Shown piece by piece: positions 1-8,039 of a stretch of 64,000 bases of DNA. This stretch comes from Azonexus sp. (GTDB lineage: Bacteria > Pseudomonadota > Gammaproteobacteria > Burkholderiales > Rhodocyclaceae), in the NCBI GenBank assembly GCA_031274715.1, contig JAISPT010000039.1, positions 1 through 64,000 on the forward strand, in the 5' to 3' direction. The position numbers and the translations under genes were made by a program. A model generated the notes under the pieces. That model was not told the origin of the DNA. It saw nothing but the letters and a program-made list of their open reading frames with translations, and ran no database searches. Positions within the stretch are counted from its first letter, which is position 1. The number at the start of each line of letters is the position of its first letter.

Positions 1-327
1 ATGAGCGAACATATCCACTATGTTACCGACAACACATTCGAGGCCGATGTACTGCAGTCGCCGCAGCCCGTGCTCGTCGATTACTGGGCCGAATGGTGCG
101 GCCCATGCAAGATGATCGCCCCGATCCTCGACGAAATCGCCGCCGAGTATGCTGGCAAGCTCAAGGTGGTCAAGGTCAACATCGACGACAACCAGGCGAC
201 GCCTGCCAAGTTCGGCATCCGTGGCATCCCAACCCTGATGCTGTTCAAGAACGGCAATGTCGAGGCAACCAAGGTCGGCGCCCTTTCCAAGTCGCAACTC
301 GCCGCCTTTATTGACAGTAACCTGTAA
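1..327 (+). CDS. trxA: Thioredoxin 1
   Basis: Small cytoplasmic dithiol/disulfide oxidoreductase that reduces protein disulfides and is itself recharged by thioredoxin reductase. The 108-residue product has the usual family length and a single thioredoxin fold, with the active site WCGPCK at about residues 32-37 and the conserved cis-proline loop GIPTLM at about 75-80. The window opens exactly on the ATG, so any promoter or ribosome site lies outside. It is followed in the same direction by rho, a common proteobacterial arrangement. Confidence 0.97.
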   Translation: MSEHIHYVTDNTFEADVLQSPQPVLVDYWAEWCGPCKMIAPILDEIAAEYAGKLKVVKVNIDDNQATPAKFGIRGIPTLMLFKNGNVEATKVGALSKSQLAAFIDSNL

Positions 328-399
328 TCTCCGTAGTCTCGCGGCCTGACGGTGCACCTCGCGCCGCCAGGCTGACACGATCGGCCTTTTGAGTCTGTC

Positions 400-496
400 G
401 TTATTTCCCGCATCCCCACACCCACACTGTAATAGCTCCCGCGCCCCGTTCATCCGGCCGTCGCCCGCGCTTCCCTATACGGCGCCCATACCCTCC
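400..496 (+). promoter_or_regulatory. C-rich, G-poor rho leader (possible rut region)
   Basis: The stretch just upstream of rho is strongly enriched in C over G and contains several CCC runs and YC dinucleotides, which is the composition Rho prefers in its RNA targets. Known rho genes are autoregulated by Rho-dependent attenuation in their own leader. That this leader works the same way here is inference. No Shine-Dalgarno sequence is visible before the rho ATG. Confidence 0.4.
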
Positions 497-1756
497 ATGC
501 AACTTTCCGAACTGAAGACCCTGCACGTCAGCAAACTGCTTGACATGGCGACCGAACTCGCCATCGAAAACGCCAACCGCATGCGCAAGCAGGAGTTGAT
601 CTACGCCATCCTCAAGGCCAAGGCCAAAAATGGCGACACCATCTATGGCGATGGCACGCTTGAAGTGCTGTCCGACGGCTATGGCTTCCTCCGCTCGGCC
701 GATACCTCCTACCTCGCCAACCCGGACGACATCTACGTCTCGCCATCGCAGGTCCGGCGCTTTAACCTGCGTACCGGCGACACCGTCGAAGGCGAGATCC
801 GCACGCCCAAGGACGGCGAGCGCTACGTCGCACTGACCAAGCTCGACACCATCAACGGTTTCCCGCCGGAGGCCAACAAGAACAAGATCATGTTCGAGAA
901 CCTGACGCCGCTGCACCCGACGCGTCACCTCCAGCTCGAACGCGACATCAAGTCGGACGAGAACATCACCAGCCGGGTCATCGACATGATCGCCCCGATC
1001 GGTGCCGGCCAGCGCGGCCTGCTGGTCGCCCCGCCGAAAACCGGCAAGACGGTAATGCTGCAGAACATCGCCCATGCCATCACCGCCAATCATCCGGAAG
1101 TCGTGTTGATCGTGCTGCTGATCGACGAGCGTCCGGAAGAAGTCACCGAAATGACCCGCACCGTCAAGGGTGAGGTCGTCGCCTCGACCTTCGACGAGCC
1201 AGCCACCCGCCACGTCGCCGTTGCCGAGATGGTTATCGAGAAGGCCAAGCGCCTAGTCGAGCATAAGAAAGACGTCGTCATTCTGCTCGACTCGATCACC
1301 CGCTTGGCACGCGCCTACAACACCGTGCAGCCGGCCTCCGGCAAGGTGTTGACCGGTGGTGTCGACGCCAATGCCCTGCAGAAACCCAAGCGCTTCTTCG
1401 GCGCCGCCCGCAACATCGAGGAGGGCGGTTCGCTGACCATCATCGCCACGGCCTTGATCGACACCGGCAGCCGCATGGACGAGGTGATCTACGAGGAATT
1501 CAAGGGCACCGGCAACTCGGAAATCCACCTCGACCGACGCATGGCCGAGAAGCGCATGTACCCGGCGATCAACGTCAACCGCTCTGGTACCCGCCGCGAG
1601 GAACTGTTGTTGAAGCCCGATGTGCTGCAGAAGATGTGGGTGCTTAGGAAGCTGTGCTATCCGATGGACGATCTTGAGGCGATGGAGTTCTTGCTCGATA
1701 AGGTCAAATCGACCAAGGGCAACGCCGAGTTCTTCGACGCCATGCGCCGCGGCTAA
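497..1756 (+). CDS. rho: Transcription termination factor Rho
   Basis: Hexameric RNA-dependent ATPase/helicase that ends transcription of untranslated RNA. The 419-residue product matches the E. coli length. It has the N-terminal Rho helix domain, the cold-shock-like RNA-binding domain (residues ~50-120, with DGYGFLR), and a RecA-like ATPase with P-loop APPKTGKT whose Lys184 matches the E. coli position. Further conserved segments include DSITRLARAYN and TALIDTGSRMDEVIYEEF. An in-frame upstream ATG at 389 would add 36 low-complexity residues, so I chose 497, which gives the standard N terminus MQLSELK. Confidence 0.97.
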   Translation: MQLSELKTLHVSKLLDMATELAIENANRMRKQELIYAILKAKAKNGDTIYGDGTLEVLSDGYGFLRSADTSYLANPDDIYVSPSQVRRFNLRTGDTVEGEIRTPKDGERYVALTKLDTINGFPPEANKNKIMFENLTPLHPTRHLQLERDIKSDENITSRVIDMIAPIGAGQRGLLVAPPKTGKTVMLQNIAHAITANHPEVVLIVLLIDERPEEVTEMTRTVKGEVVASTFDEPATRHVAVAEMVIEKAKRLVEHKKDVVILLDSITRLARAYNTVQPASGKVLTGGVDANALQKPKRFFGAARNIEEGGSLTIIATALIDTGSRMDEVIYEEFKGTGNSEIHLDRRMAEKRMYPAINVNRSGTRREELLLKPDVLQKMWVLRKLCYPMDDLEAMEFLLDKVKSTKGNAEFFDAMRRG

Positions 1757-1868
1757 ACAGGCAGCGGCGCCAACACAAAAAGCGATTGCGCTCAAGCGCT
1801 TATTCAACGATAATCTTGGGCTTCCCAGATCGGCCACATCCGCCGGTCGCTTGTTTAAAGGACACATG

Positions 1869-2090
1869 ATGAAAGCCGACATCCACCCCGACTACGCCGA
1901 AGTCCAGGTCACCTGTTCCTGCGGCAACACCTTCGCCACTCGCTCGACCATGAAGAAGCCGCTTCACATCGAAGTCTGCTCGCTCTGCCACCCGTTCTAC
2001 ACCGGCAAGCAGAAGATCGTCGACACGGCCGGCCGCGTTGAGAAATTCAACCAGAAGTTCGGCGCCATGCGCGGCAAGTCCGCCGCCTGA
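1869..2090 (+). CDS. rpmE: 50S ribosomal protein L31
   Basis: Small ribosomal protein that bridges the subunits. The product has the zinc-binding form: TCSCGN and a CSLC pair around residues 16-40, followed by the typical HPFYTGKQK segment. The N terminus MKADIHPDY fits the family. An ATG directly upstream (1866) is an alternative start that adds one Met. It sits downstream of rho, a widespread gene order, and is closed by a strong hairpin terminator. Confidence 0.95.
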   Translation: MKADIHPDYAEVQVTCSCGNTFATRSTMKKPLHIEVCSLCHPFYTGKQKIVDTAGRVEKFNQKFGAMRGKSAA

Positions 2091-2109
2091 GCAAACGAAA
2101 TTGCGCTAT

Positions 2110-2137
2110 AAAAGGCAGCCAAGGGGCTGCCTTTTTT
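2110..2137 (+). terminator. Rho-independent terminator after rpmE
   Basis: A 10-bp perfect stem, AAAGGCAGCC pairing with GGCTGCCTTT around an AAGG loop, runs directly into a T tract. It lies 20 bp after the rpmE stop and separates the trxA-rho-rpmE block from the glycosyltransferase gene. Confidence 0.9.
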
Positions 2138-2149
2138 ATTCCTACCGCC

Positions 2150-3772
2150 ATGCCTGACCTGCTCTCCACGCTCCGCCGCGGCCTACGTCTACCTCCGGCC
2201 GGCTGGGTATTGGCGGCCATGCTCGCTTTCTACGTGCTGGCCGGCCTGTTCGGCCGCGATCCGTGGAAAGGCGAGGACGCCATCCACATCGGTGTCGCGT
2301 GGCACATGCTGCATACCGGCGACTGGCTGGCGCCCGAACTGGCCGGCCGCGCCTTCGATGCACCACCGCTTTACTACTGGAGCGCCGCCCTCAGCGGTCA
2401 CCTGTTCGGCTGGCTGTTGCCGACCCACGAGGCGATGCGCCTGGCCAGCGGCTTCTGGGTGATGCTGGCCCTGGTCGGCCTGTACTACGCCGGCCGCGAA
2501 CTCTACGGTCAGGACAGCGCTGCGGCCAGCCCGCTACTGCTCGCCGGCTGCCTAGGCCTGATCCTGCATGCCCACGACGCCCAGCCGATGCTGATCGCTG
2601 TCGCCGCCTACAGCGGCACGCTCGGCGCCCTGGCTGCGATTGGCCGGCGACCGCGCTTGGCCGGCTTGTTCTACGGCCTGGCCGTGGCCGGTTGCCTGCT
2701 CGGCGCCGGCATTGCGCCAACGCTGCCGCTGCTGGCCATGCTGCCACTGGCCTGCTGGCTGACGCCGGAGCGGAACAAGGCCGTGCAAACGCTGTTGATC
2801 GGCCTGACTATCGCCGCCCTGCTCGCCGCCCCCTGGCCGCTGATTCTGTTGTGGCAACAGCCGGACCGTTTCCACGGCTGGCTAGCAATGAGCTTGGCAC
2901 CGCTGATGACGCCCTTGCCGTTGCTCGGTGCCAGCCGCTTCCTGACCATGCTGCCGTGGTTCGCCTTCCCTGCGCTACCGCTGGCGTTGTGGACCCTGTG
3001 GTCCCGCCGGCAGCAACTGGCGACACCGGCGCAACTGCTGCCGCTGGCCTTCCTGCTGCTGACGCTGCTGATGCTGGCGTTGGCCTACCGACCGGGCGAG
3101 ATTCCGGCGCTGCTGCTGCTGCCGCCGCTGGCCCTGCTGGCAACACCGGGGGCGCTGATGTTGCGGCGCGGCGCGGCAAACGCCTTCGACTGGTTCGCGA
3201 TGATGACCTTCAGCCTGTTCGCCGCCATCGTCTGGCTGGGCTGGTCGGCGATGGCGCTCGGCTGGCCGGAGCGCTTGGCGCAACGGGTGGTTATCCTGCG
3301 CCCCGGCTTCGTCGGCCAGTTCAACCTGGGTGATTTCCTGATCGGCCTGGCCGCGACGCTATGGTGGGTCTGGCTGATCGTCACTGCCCCGCGCTCCCCG
3401 TATCGCAGCCTGACCCACTGGACGCTCGGCTTCACCACACTGTGGCTGCTGCTGACCACGCTGATCCTGCCCTGGTTCGACTATGGCCGGAGCTACCGCC
3501 CGGTGGCCGAGGCGGTTGCCGCCGCCTTGCCGGAAGGGCACGGCTGCCTGGCCGAGCGCGGCCTGAGCAATGGCCAACGCGCCTCGCTGGCCTATTTCTC
3601 GCTGATCGAGCCGGCCGCTTATGACAGCCAAGCCGGTAAAGCCTGCAACTGGTTGCTGCTGGTCGGCGAGACGCCCGCCGAGCAAACGCCGCCAGCTGGC
3701 AACTGGAAGCTGGAGTGGGAAGGTTCCCGTCCCGGCGAGCGCCACGAAAAATTCCTGCTCTTCCGCCGCTAG
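2150..3772 (+). CDS. Family 39 membrane glycosyltransferase (ArnT/PMT-like)
   Basis: Integral membrane protein of 540 residues with about eleven hydrophobic segments. The early extramembrane loop GRDPWKGEDAIHIG (about residues 34-47) is the acidic active-site motif of GT39/ArnT-like transferases that move sugars from polyprenyl-phosphate donors to lipid A, protein or other envelope acceptors. The following DAPPLYYW segment is also typical. A soluble C-terminal region of about 100 residues fits an outer-face domain. The actual acceptor cannot be told from sequence, and no arn genes lie nearby, so I withhold the arnT name. The start ATG lies 13 bp after the rpmE terminator. Confidence 0.8.
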   Translation: MPDLLSTLRRGLRLPPAGWVLAAMLAFYVLAGLFGRDPWKGEDAIHIGVAWHMLHTGDWLAPELAGRAFDAPPLYYWSAALSGHLFGWLLPTHEAMRLASGFWVMLALVGLYYAGRELYGQDSAAASPLLLAGCLGLILHAHDAQPMLIAVAAYSGTLGALAAIGRRPRLAGLFYGLAVAGCLLGAGIAPTLPLLAMLPLACWLTPERNKAVQTLLIGLTIAALLAAPWPLILLWQQPDRFHGWLAMSLAPLMTPLPLLGASRFLTMLPWFAFPALPLALWTLWSRRQQLATPAQLLPLAFLLLTLLMLALAYRPGEIPALLLLPPLALLATPGALMLRRGAANAFDWFAMMTFSLFAAIVWLGWSAMALGWPERLAQRVVILRPGFVGQFNLGDFLIGLAATLWWVWLIVTAPRSPYRSLTHWTLGFTTLWLLLTTLILPWFDYGRSYRPVAEAVAAALPEGHGCLAERGLSNGQRASLAYFSLIEPAAYDSQAGKACNWLLLVGETPAEQTPPAGNWKLEWEGSRPGERHEKFLLFRR

Positions 3773-3863
3773 AGCGGCTTCAGTTCAATTCTGTACGGAT
3801 CGTAGCCCAACAGCCAAACCGAAAAGGTGACGTCCTAACACCGAAAAAGGGTCGCCTGTACAA

Positions 3864-3937
3864 GAAACCGCAAAGAACGCAAGGAACACAAAGATGCGGA
3901 TGTTTTTCTTTGCGCTCTGTGCGTTCTTTGCGGTTTC
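3864..3937. repeat. Long inverted repeat of the AAAGAACGCA type
   Basis: Two perfect 18-base arms, GAAACCGCAAAGAACGCA at 3864-3881 and its complement at 3920-3937, flank a partly self-complementary 38-base loop. The element sits between the convergent glycosyltransferase and orn genes. Dispersed copies of CCGCAAAGAACGCA are, to my knowledge, common in betaproteobacterial intergenic DNA. It could act as a bidirectional terminator or RNA-stabilising hairpin. The rest of the 250-bp gap (3773-4022) shows nothing recognisable. Confidence 0.75.
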
Positions 3938-4022
3938 ACAGCGCGTTGGGGTTCGCTACGCTCACCACCAATCTACAATAATGTACGTACCTGAATCAAA
4001 ACCGCTCTAACGACGATGTCGC

Positions 4023-4568
4023 TTAGCCTTTGAGGAAGTGCTCGCGGTAGTACTTCAATTCATCGATGGATTCGTAGATGTCGGCCAGCGCCGTGTGCCT
4101 GCCCTTCTTCTTGAATCCCTTGTAGATTTCCGGCTGCCAGCGCTTGCACAGTTCCTTGAGGGTGCTGACATCGAGGTTGCGGTAGTGGAAGAAGGCTTCG
4201 AGTTCGGGCATGTAGCGGGCCATGAAGCGGCGGTCCTGGCCGATGGTGTTGCCGCACATCGGTGAATGGCCCTTGCCCGAGTATTTGCGCAGAAATTCCA
4301 GGGCCATCGCCGCGACCTCGGCCTCGCTGGTGGTCGAAGCGCGAACCTTGTCGATCAGGCCGGAGCGGCCGTGCGTCTTCTGGTTCCACTCGTCCATGCC
4401 GGCCAGCACCTCGTCGGATTGATGCACGACCCAGGAGGGCGACTCGGCGACCAGTTCCAGCGCCGAGTTGGTGACCACCATCGCCATCTCGATGATGCGG
4501 TCGCCATCCGGATTGAGGCCGGTCATTTCCATGTCCAGCCAGACGAGGTTGTTTGCAGTGCCTGCCAT
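4023..4568 (-). CDS. orn: Oligoribonuclease
   Basis: 3'-5' exoribonuclease that degrades 2-5 nt RNA fragments and pGpG, the end product of cyclic-di-GMP breakdown. The 181-residue product has the DEDDh catalytic set: Asp12 and Glu14 in WLDMEMTG, Asp112 in TIGQDRRF, and His158/Asp163 in HTALAD. Family length is about 180 residues. It is divergently transcribed from the M48 peptidase gene. The HD-GYP regulator at 6803 may produce a substrate for it, though that is only a functional link. Confidence 0.96.
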   Translation of the reverse strand: MAGTANNLVWLDMEMTGLNPDGDRIIEMAMVVTNSALELVAESPSWVVHQSDEVLAGMDEWNQKTHGRSGLIDKVRASTTSEAEVAAMALEFLRKYSGKGHSPMCGNTIGQDRRFMARYMPELEAFFHYRNLDVSTLKELCKRWQPEIYKGFKKKGRHTALADIYESIDELKYYREHFLKG

Positions 4569-4617
4569 ATAATTGCTCGGGTTCGAAAAATTCTAATTTT
4601 CTCACAGCCTCCTGCCC

Positions 4618-5859
4618 TTGATTTCCCCTTTCAGCCTCATCTTTCTCGCCGCCGTGACCCTGACTCTGGGTATCCGCCTATGGCTCAGCTGGCGCCATAT
4701 TCGCTATGTCGGCGGCCATCGCGCCACGGTGCCGGCCGATTTCGCCATGCGCATCCCGCTCGCCGCTCATCAGAAGGCCGCCGATTACACGATAGCCCGC
4801 TGCCGCGCCGGCCTCGTCACCACACTGGTCGATAGCGGGCTGCTGCTCGCCTTGACGCTCGGCGGCGGCATCGCCTGGCTGCATGAACTGTGGTCGGCCC
4901 GCCTCGACGGCATCGCCTACGGCTTGGCGATGATCTTCAGCCTGCTGCTGATTTCCGCCCTCATTGATCTGCCGTTTTCGCTTTACCGCCAATTCGTCAT
5001 CGAGGCCCGCTATGGCTTCAACCGCATGACGCTGGCCCTGTTTTGCGTCGATCTGGCCAAACAGGCGCTGCTCGGGCTTGCCATCGGCCTCCCGGTGATC
5101 GCCACGGTGCTGTGGCTGATGCAGGTCATGGGCGCGGACTGGTGGTTCTGGGTGTGGCTGTTCTGGGCCGGCTTCAATCTGCTGCTGTTGTTCATCTACC
5201 CGACCTGGATCGCGCCGCTGTTCAACAAGTTTACGCCGATGGCCGAGGGCGAAACGCGCAGCCGCATTGAGGCGCTGCTTGACCGCTGCGGCTTTCGTTC
5301 TTCCGGCCTGTTCGTGATGGATGGCTCGAAGCGCTCCAGCCACGGCAACGCCTATTTCACCGGCTTCGGCAACAACAAGCGCATCGTTTTCTTCGACACC
5401 CTGCTCGAGCGCCTAACGCCCGGCGAAATCGAGGCTGTGCTGGCGCACGAGTTGGGGCATTTCCGCAAGAAGCACATCGTCCAGCGCATCGTCTTCATGT
5501 TCGCCGGCTCGCTGGCCTTTCTCTGGCTGCTCGGCCAATTGATCGACAGCTCGTGGTTCTATGCCGGCCTCGGCGTGCCGGCACAGAATACGGCTCTGGC
5601 ACTGATCCTGTTCTTCCTCGTCGTGCCAGTGTTCACCTTCCCGCTCAGCCCGCTGCTCAGCCAGTTGTCGCGCCGCCACGAGTTTGAGGCCGACGCCTGG
5701 GCCGCCGAACATGCTGCCGCGGCCGACCTGATCCGCGCCTTGGTCAAGCTATACGAGGACAATGCGGCAACGCTGACGCCCGATCCGCTGTATTCCGCCT
5801 TTTACGATTCGCATCCGCCAGCGGCGCAGCGTATCGCCCGGTTGCAGGCATTAACTTGA
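4618..5859 (+). CDS. M48 family integral membrane metallopeptidase (Ste24-like)
   Basis: Membrane zinc endopeptidase of 413 residues with the Ste24/CAAX-protease N-terminal region and the M48 catalytic motif HELGH (His277, Glu278, His281). The third ligand lies in the later EFEADAWAA segment. Hydrophobic helices flank the catalytic part. The start is a TTG at 4618; the N-terminal hydrophobic helix is in frame from it, and the next ATG would remove that helix. The stop overlaps the rsgA start by two bases, indicating coupled translation. The physiological substrate is unknown; membrane-protein quality control is a reasonable guess. Confidence 0.88.
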   Translation: MISPFSLIFLAAVTLTLGIRLWLSWRHIRYVGGHRATVPADFAMRIPLAAHQKAADYTIARCRAGLVTTLVDSGLLLALTLGGGIAWLHELWSARLDGIAYGLAMIFSLLLISALIDLPFSLYRQFVIEARYGFNRMTLALFCVDLAKQALLGLAIGLPVIATVLWLMQVMGADWWFWVWLFWAGFNLLLLFIYPTWIAPLFNKFTPMAEGETRSRIEALLDRCGFRSSGLFVMDGSKRSSHGNAYFTGFGNNKRIVFFDTLLERLTPGEIEAVLAHELGHFRKKHIVQRIVFMFAGSLAFLWLLGQLIDSSWFYAGLGVPAQNTALALILFFLVVPVFTFPLSPLLSQLSRRHEFEADAWAAEHAAAADLIRALVKLYEDNAATLTPDPLYSAFYDSHPPAAQRIARLQALT

Positions 5860-6725
5860 TACAAGGCCGCGTCGTCGCCGCCCACGGCCGCCAGTATCTG
5901 GTCGAACTGCCAGATGGCAGCCGCCTGTCCTGTTTTCCGCGCGGCAAGAAAAGCGAGGTGGCCTGCGGCGATTGCGTCGACCTGCGGCAGACTTCGTCCG
6001 ATCAAGGCGTGATCGAGGCCATCCGGCCGCGCCGCAGCCTGCTCTACCGTTCCAACGACATCCGCCAGAAGCTGATCGCCGCCAATGTCGATCTGCTGAT
6101 CATCGTCGTCGCCACCGAACCGGCTTTTTCCGACGAATTGGTGACACGTGCCCTGGTCGCCGGCGAAAGCGCCGGCATCGAAACCTTGATCGTGCTCAAC
6201 AAGTGCGACCTGACCGACCGCCTGGCCGCCGCGCGCGCGCGCCTGACTGTCTTCGCCGGCCTCGGCTACTGCATCCGCGAACTGTGCGCCCGCCGCGACC
6301 ACGCCGAAGACCTGCGCCCGGCGCTACTCGGGCGCACCAGCGTGCTGGTCGGCCAATCGGGCATGGGCAAGTCGACGCTGATCAACGCCTTGTTGCCGCA
6401 AGCCGGGGCCGCCACCCGGGAAATCTCATTGGCCCTCGATTCCGGCAAGCACACCACGACCCACGCCAGCCTCTACCGGCTCGACGCCGATAGCGCCTTA
6501 ATCGACTCACCCGGTCTGCAGGAATTCGGCCTCGGCCATCTTGAGCGCGCCGAGATCGAACAGGCCTTCCCCGAATTCCGTCCCTTGCTCGGCCAATGCC
6601 GCTTCCGCGACTGCCGCCACGACCGCGAGCCAGACTGCGCCCTGACCGCCGCCCTCCATGCCGAATGTATCGATCCGCGCCGCTTCGCCGCTTATGGCCG
6701 GATCGTCGGCCGGAGAGACACCTGA
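5856..6725 (+). CDS. rsgA: Ribosome small subunit biogenesis GTPase RsgA
   Basis: Circularly permuted GTPase that assists late 30S maturation. The 289-residue product shows an N-terminal OB domain, a GTPase domain in the order G4 (NKCD), G1 (GQSGMGKST) and G3 (DSPGLQEFGL), and a C-terminal zinc-binding segment with CRFRDCRHDREPDC. The TTG start at 5856 overlaps the upstream TGA, so translation is probably coupled to the M48 gene. The M48-rsgA pairing is frequent in betaproteobacteria. Confidence 0.94.
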   Translation: MIQGRVVAAHGRQYLVELPDGSRLSCFPRGKKSEVACGDCVDLRQTSSDQGVIEAIRPRRSLLYRSNDIRQKLIAANVDLLIIVVATEPAFSDELVTRALVAGESAGIETLIVLNKCDLTDRLAAARARLTVFAGLGYCIRELCARRDHAEDLRPALLGRTSVLVGQSGMGKSTLINALLPQAGAATREISLALDSGKHTTTHASLYRLDADSALIDSPGLQEFGLGHLERAEIEQAFPEFRPLLGQCRFRDCRHDREPDCALTAALHAECIDPRRFAAYGRIVGRRDT

Positions 6726-6802
6726 ACGCCGGTGGCAATATTCCCGCCAGCCGGCGATAATTTGGCCACCGTCGCCCCGCGCGCGGCGACCGGAGAAAGC
6801 GC

Positions 6803-7903
6803 ATGTCTGACCCGCAACCCACCATCCTGATTGTCGACGACACACCGGAAAACCTCAGCGTTCTCGGTGAATTGCTGCAACGCAATTACCGGGTCAGGGC
6901 AGCCAATTCGGGGCGTCGCGCGATCCAGATCGCGCACAGCCAGCCGACCCCGGATCTGATTTTGCTCGACGTGATGATGCCGGAGATAGACGGTTTTGCC
7001 GTCCTTGCCCAACTGCGCGACGATCCGGCGACGCGCAACATCCCAGTCATCTTCGTCACCGCCATGGACGGCACCCAGGACGAGGAACACGGTCTCGACT
7101 GCGGCGCCGTCGACTACATCACCAAGCCGATCCGTCCGGCCATCGTCCTCGCCCGCGTGCGCACGCAACTCGAACTAAAGCGGGCACGCGACATCCTGAG
7201 CGACCAGAACAGCTACCTCGAGGCCGAAGTCGCCCGGCGCATGGAAGAGAACCAGCTGATCCAGGAGATCAGCATCCACGCCCTGGCCCGCCTGGCCGAG
7301 ACGCGCGACCCGGAAACCGGCAACCACCTGCGCCGTACCCAGGAATATGTGCGCACGCTGGCCACTGCCCTGCGTCACCATCCGCGTTTCGCCCACTATC
7401 TCGACGAACGCACCATCGACGCCCTGGCCAAATCGGCTCCGCTGCACGATATCGGCAAGGTCGGCATTCCCGACCACATCCTGCTCAAGCCGGGCGCCCT
7501 GACGCCGGAGGAGTGGACGATCATGAAGACCCATGCCGAACTGGGCAGCCGCGCCATCGCCCAGGCTGAGGCCGATGCCGAGCGCAAGGTCGAGTTTCTC
7601 GACATCGCCAAGGAAATCGCCCATTACCATCATGAAAAATGGGACGGCAGCGGCTATCCGGATGGCCTGGCCGGCGACGCGATCCCCATCTCAGCCCGCC
7701 TGATGGCACTGTCCGACGTCTTCGACGCACTGATCAGCAAGCGTGTCTACAAAGCCGCCTTTTCCACCGAGGAGGCGCGCCGGATCATCGTCGCCGGCCA
7801 AGGCAAGCATTTCGACCCGGATCTGGTGACGGCCTTCGTCGACCACTTTCCCACCTTCGTACGCATCGCCGGCCAATACACCGACGAAGCGCACGATGAG
7901 TGA
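6803..7903 (+). CDS. Response regulator with HD-GYP phosphodiesterase output
   Basis: Two-component output protein of 366 residues. A receiver domain (residues ~7-125) has phospho-acceptor Asp56 in LILLDVMMP and Lys108 in TKP. A linking helix leads to an HD-GYP domain (residues ~155-350) with the HDIGK motif at 215-219 and HHEKWDGSGYPDGL around 276-289, so all metal and GYP residues appear present. HD-GYP proteins hydrolyse cyclic-di-GMP. It is followed, with overlaps, by a small ORF and a giant hybrid kinase, so the kinase is the obvious phosphodonor candidate. An SD-like GGAGAAA precedes the ATG. Confidence 0.93.
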   Translation: MSDPQPTILIVDDTPENLSVLGELLQRNYRVRAANSGRRAIQIAHSQPTPDLILLDVMMPEIDGFAVLAQLRDDPATRNIPVIFVTAMDGTQDEEHGLDCGAVDYITKPIRPAIVLARVRTQLELKRARDILSDQNSYLEAEVARRMEENQLIQEISIHALARLAETRDPETGNHLRRTQEYVRTLATALRHHPRFAHYLDERTIDALAKSAPLHDIGKVGIPDHILLKPGALTPEEWTIMKTHAELGSRAIAQAEADAERKVEFLDIAKEIAHYHHEKWDGSGYPDGLAGDAIPISARLMALSDVFDALISKRVYKAAFSTEEARRIIVAGQGKHFDPDLVTAFVDHFPTFVRIAGQYTDEAHDE

Positions 7904-8039
7904 GCGTAACGCGCAGCCGATGACTCCGGAGCAAGCCATCGCCTCCGGACGCCTGCCGGACGAACGGAGGACTGCCGGCGAAGCCATGCTGCCGCCGCTG
8001 GTCGTCGCCCTCGACACCTCTCCACCCGAACAGCCATGA
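7896..8039 (+). CDS. 47-residue overlapping small protein
   Basis: The frame starts with an ATG inside the end of the HD-GYP gene (ATGAGTGA overlap) and stops with a TGA overlapping the ATG of the hybrid kinase (CCATGA). It therefore fills the whole gap between the two signalling genes. The product starts MSERNAQPMTPEQAIASG and is proline- and alanine-rich, with no membrane segment or known domain visible. The double stop/start overlap is the main evidence that it is translated and could couple kinase synthesis to the regulator. It could instead be chance or a translational coupler. Confidence 0.5.
   Translation: MSERNAQPMTPEQAIASGRLPDERRTAGEAMLPPLVVALDTSPPEQP

Noticed and set aside
2263..3333. 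356-codon plus-strand frame inside the glycosyltransferase gene.
   Set aside because: Arg/Pro/Ala-rich shadow in another frame; the longer frame encodes recognisable membrane helices and the GT39 motif.
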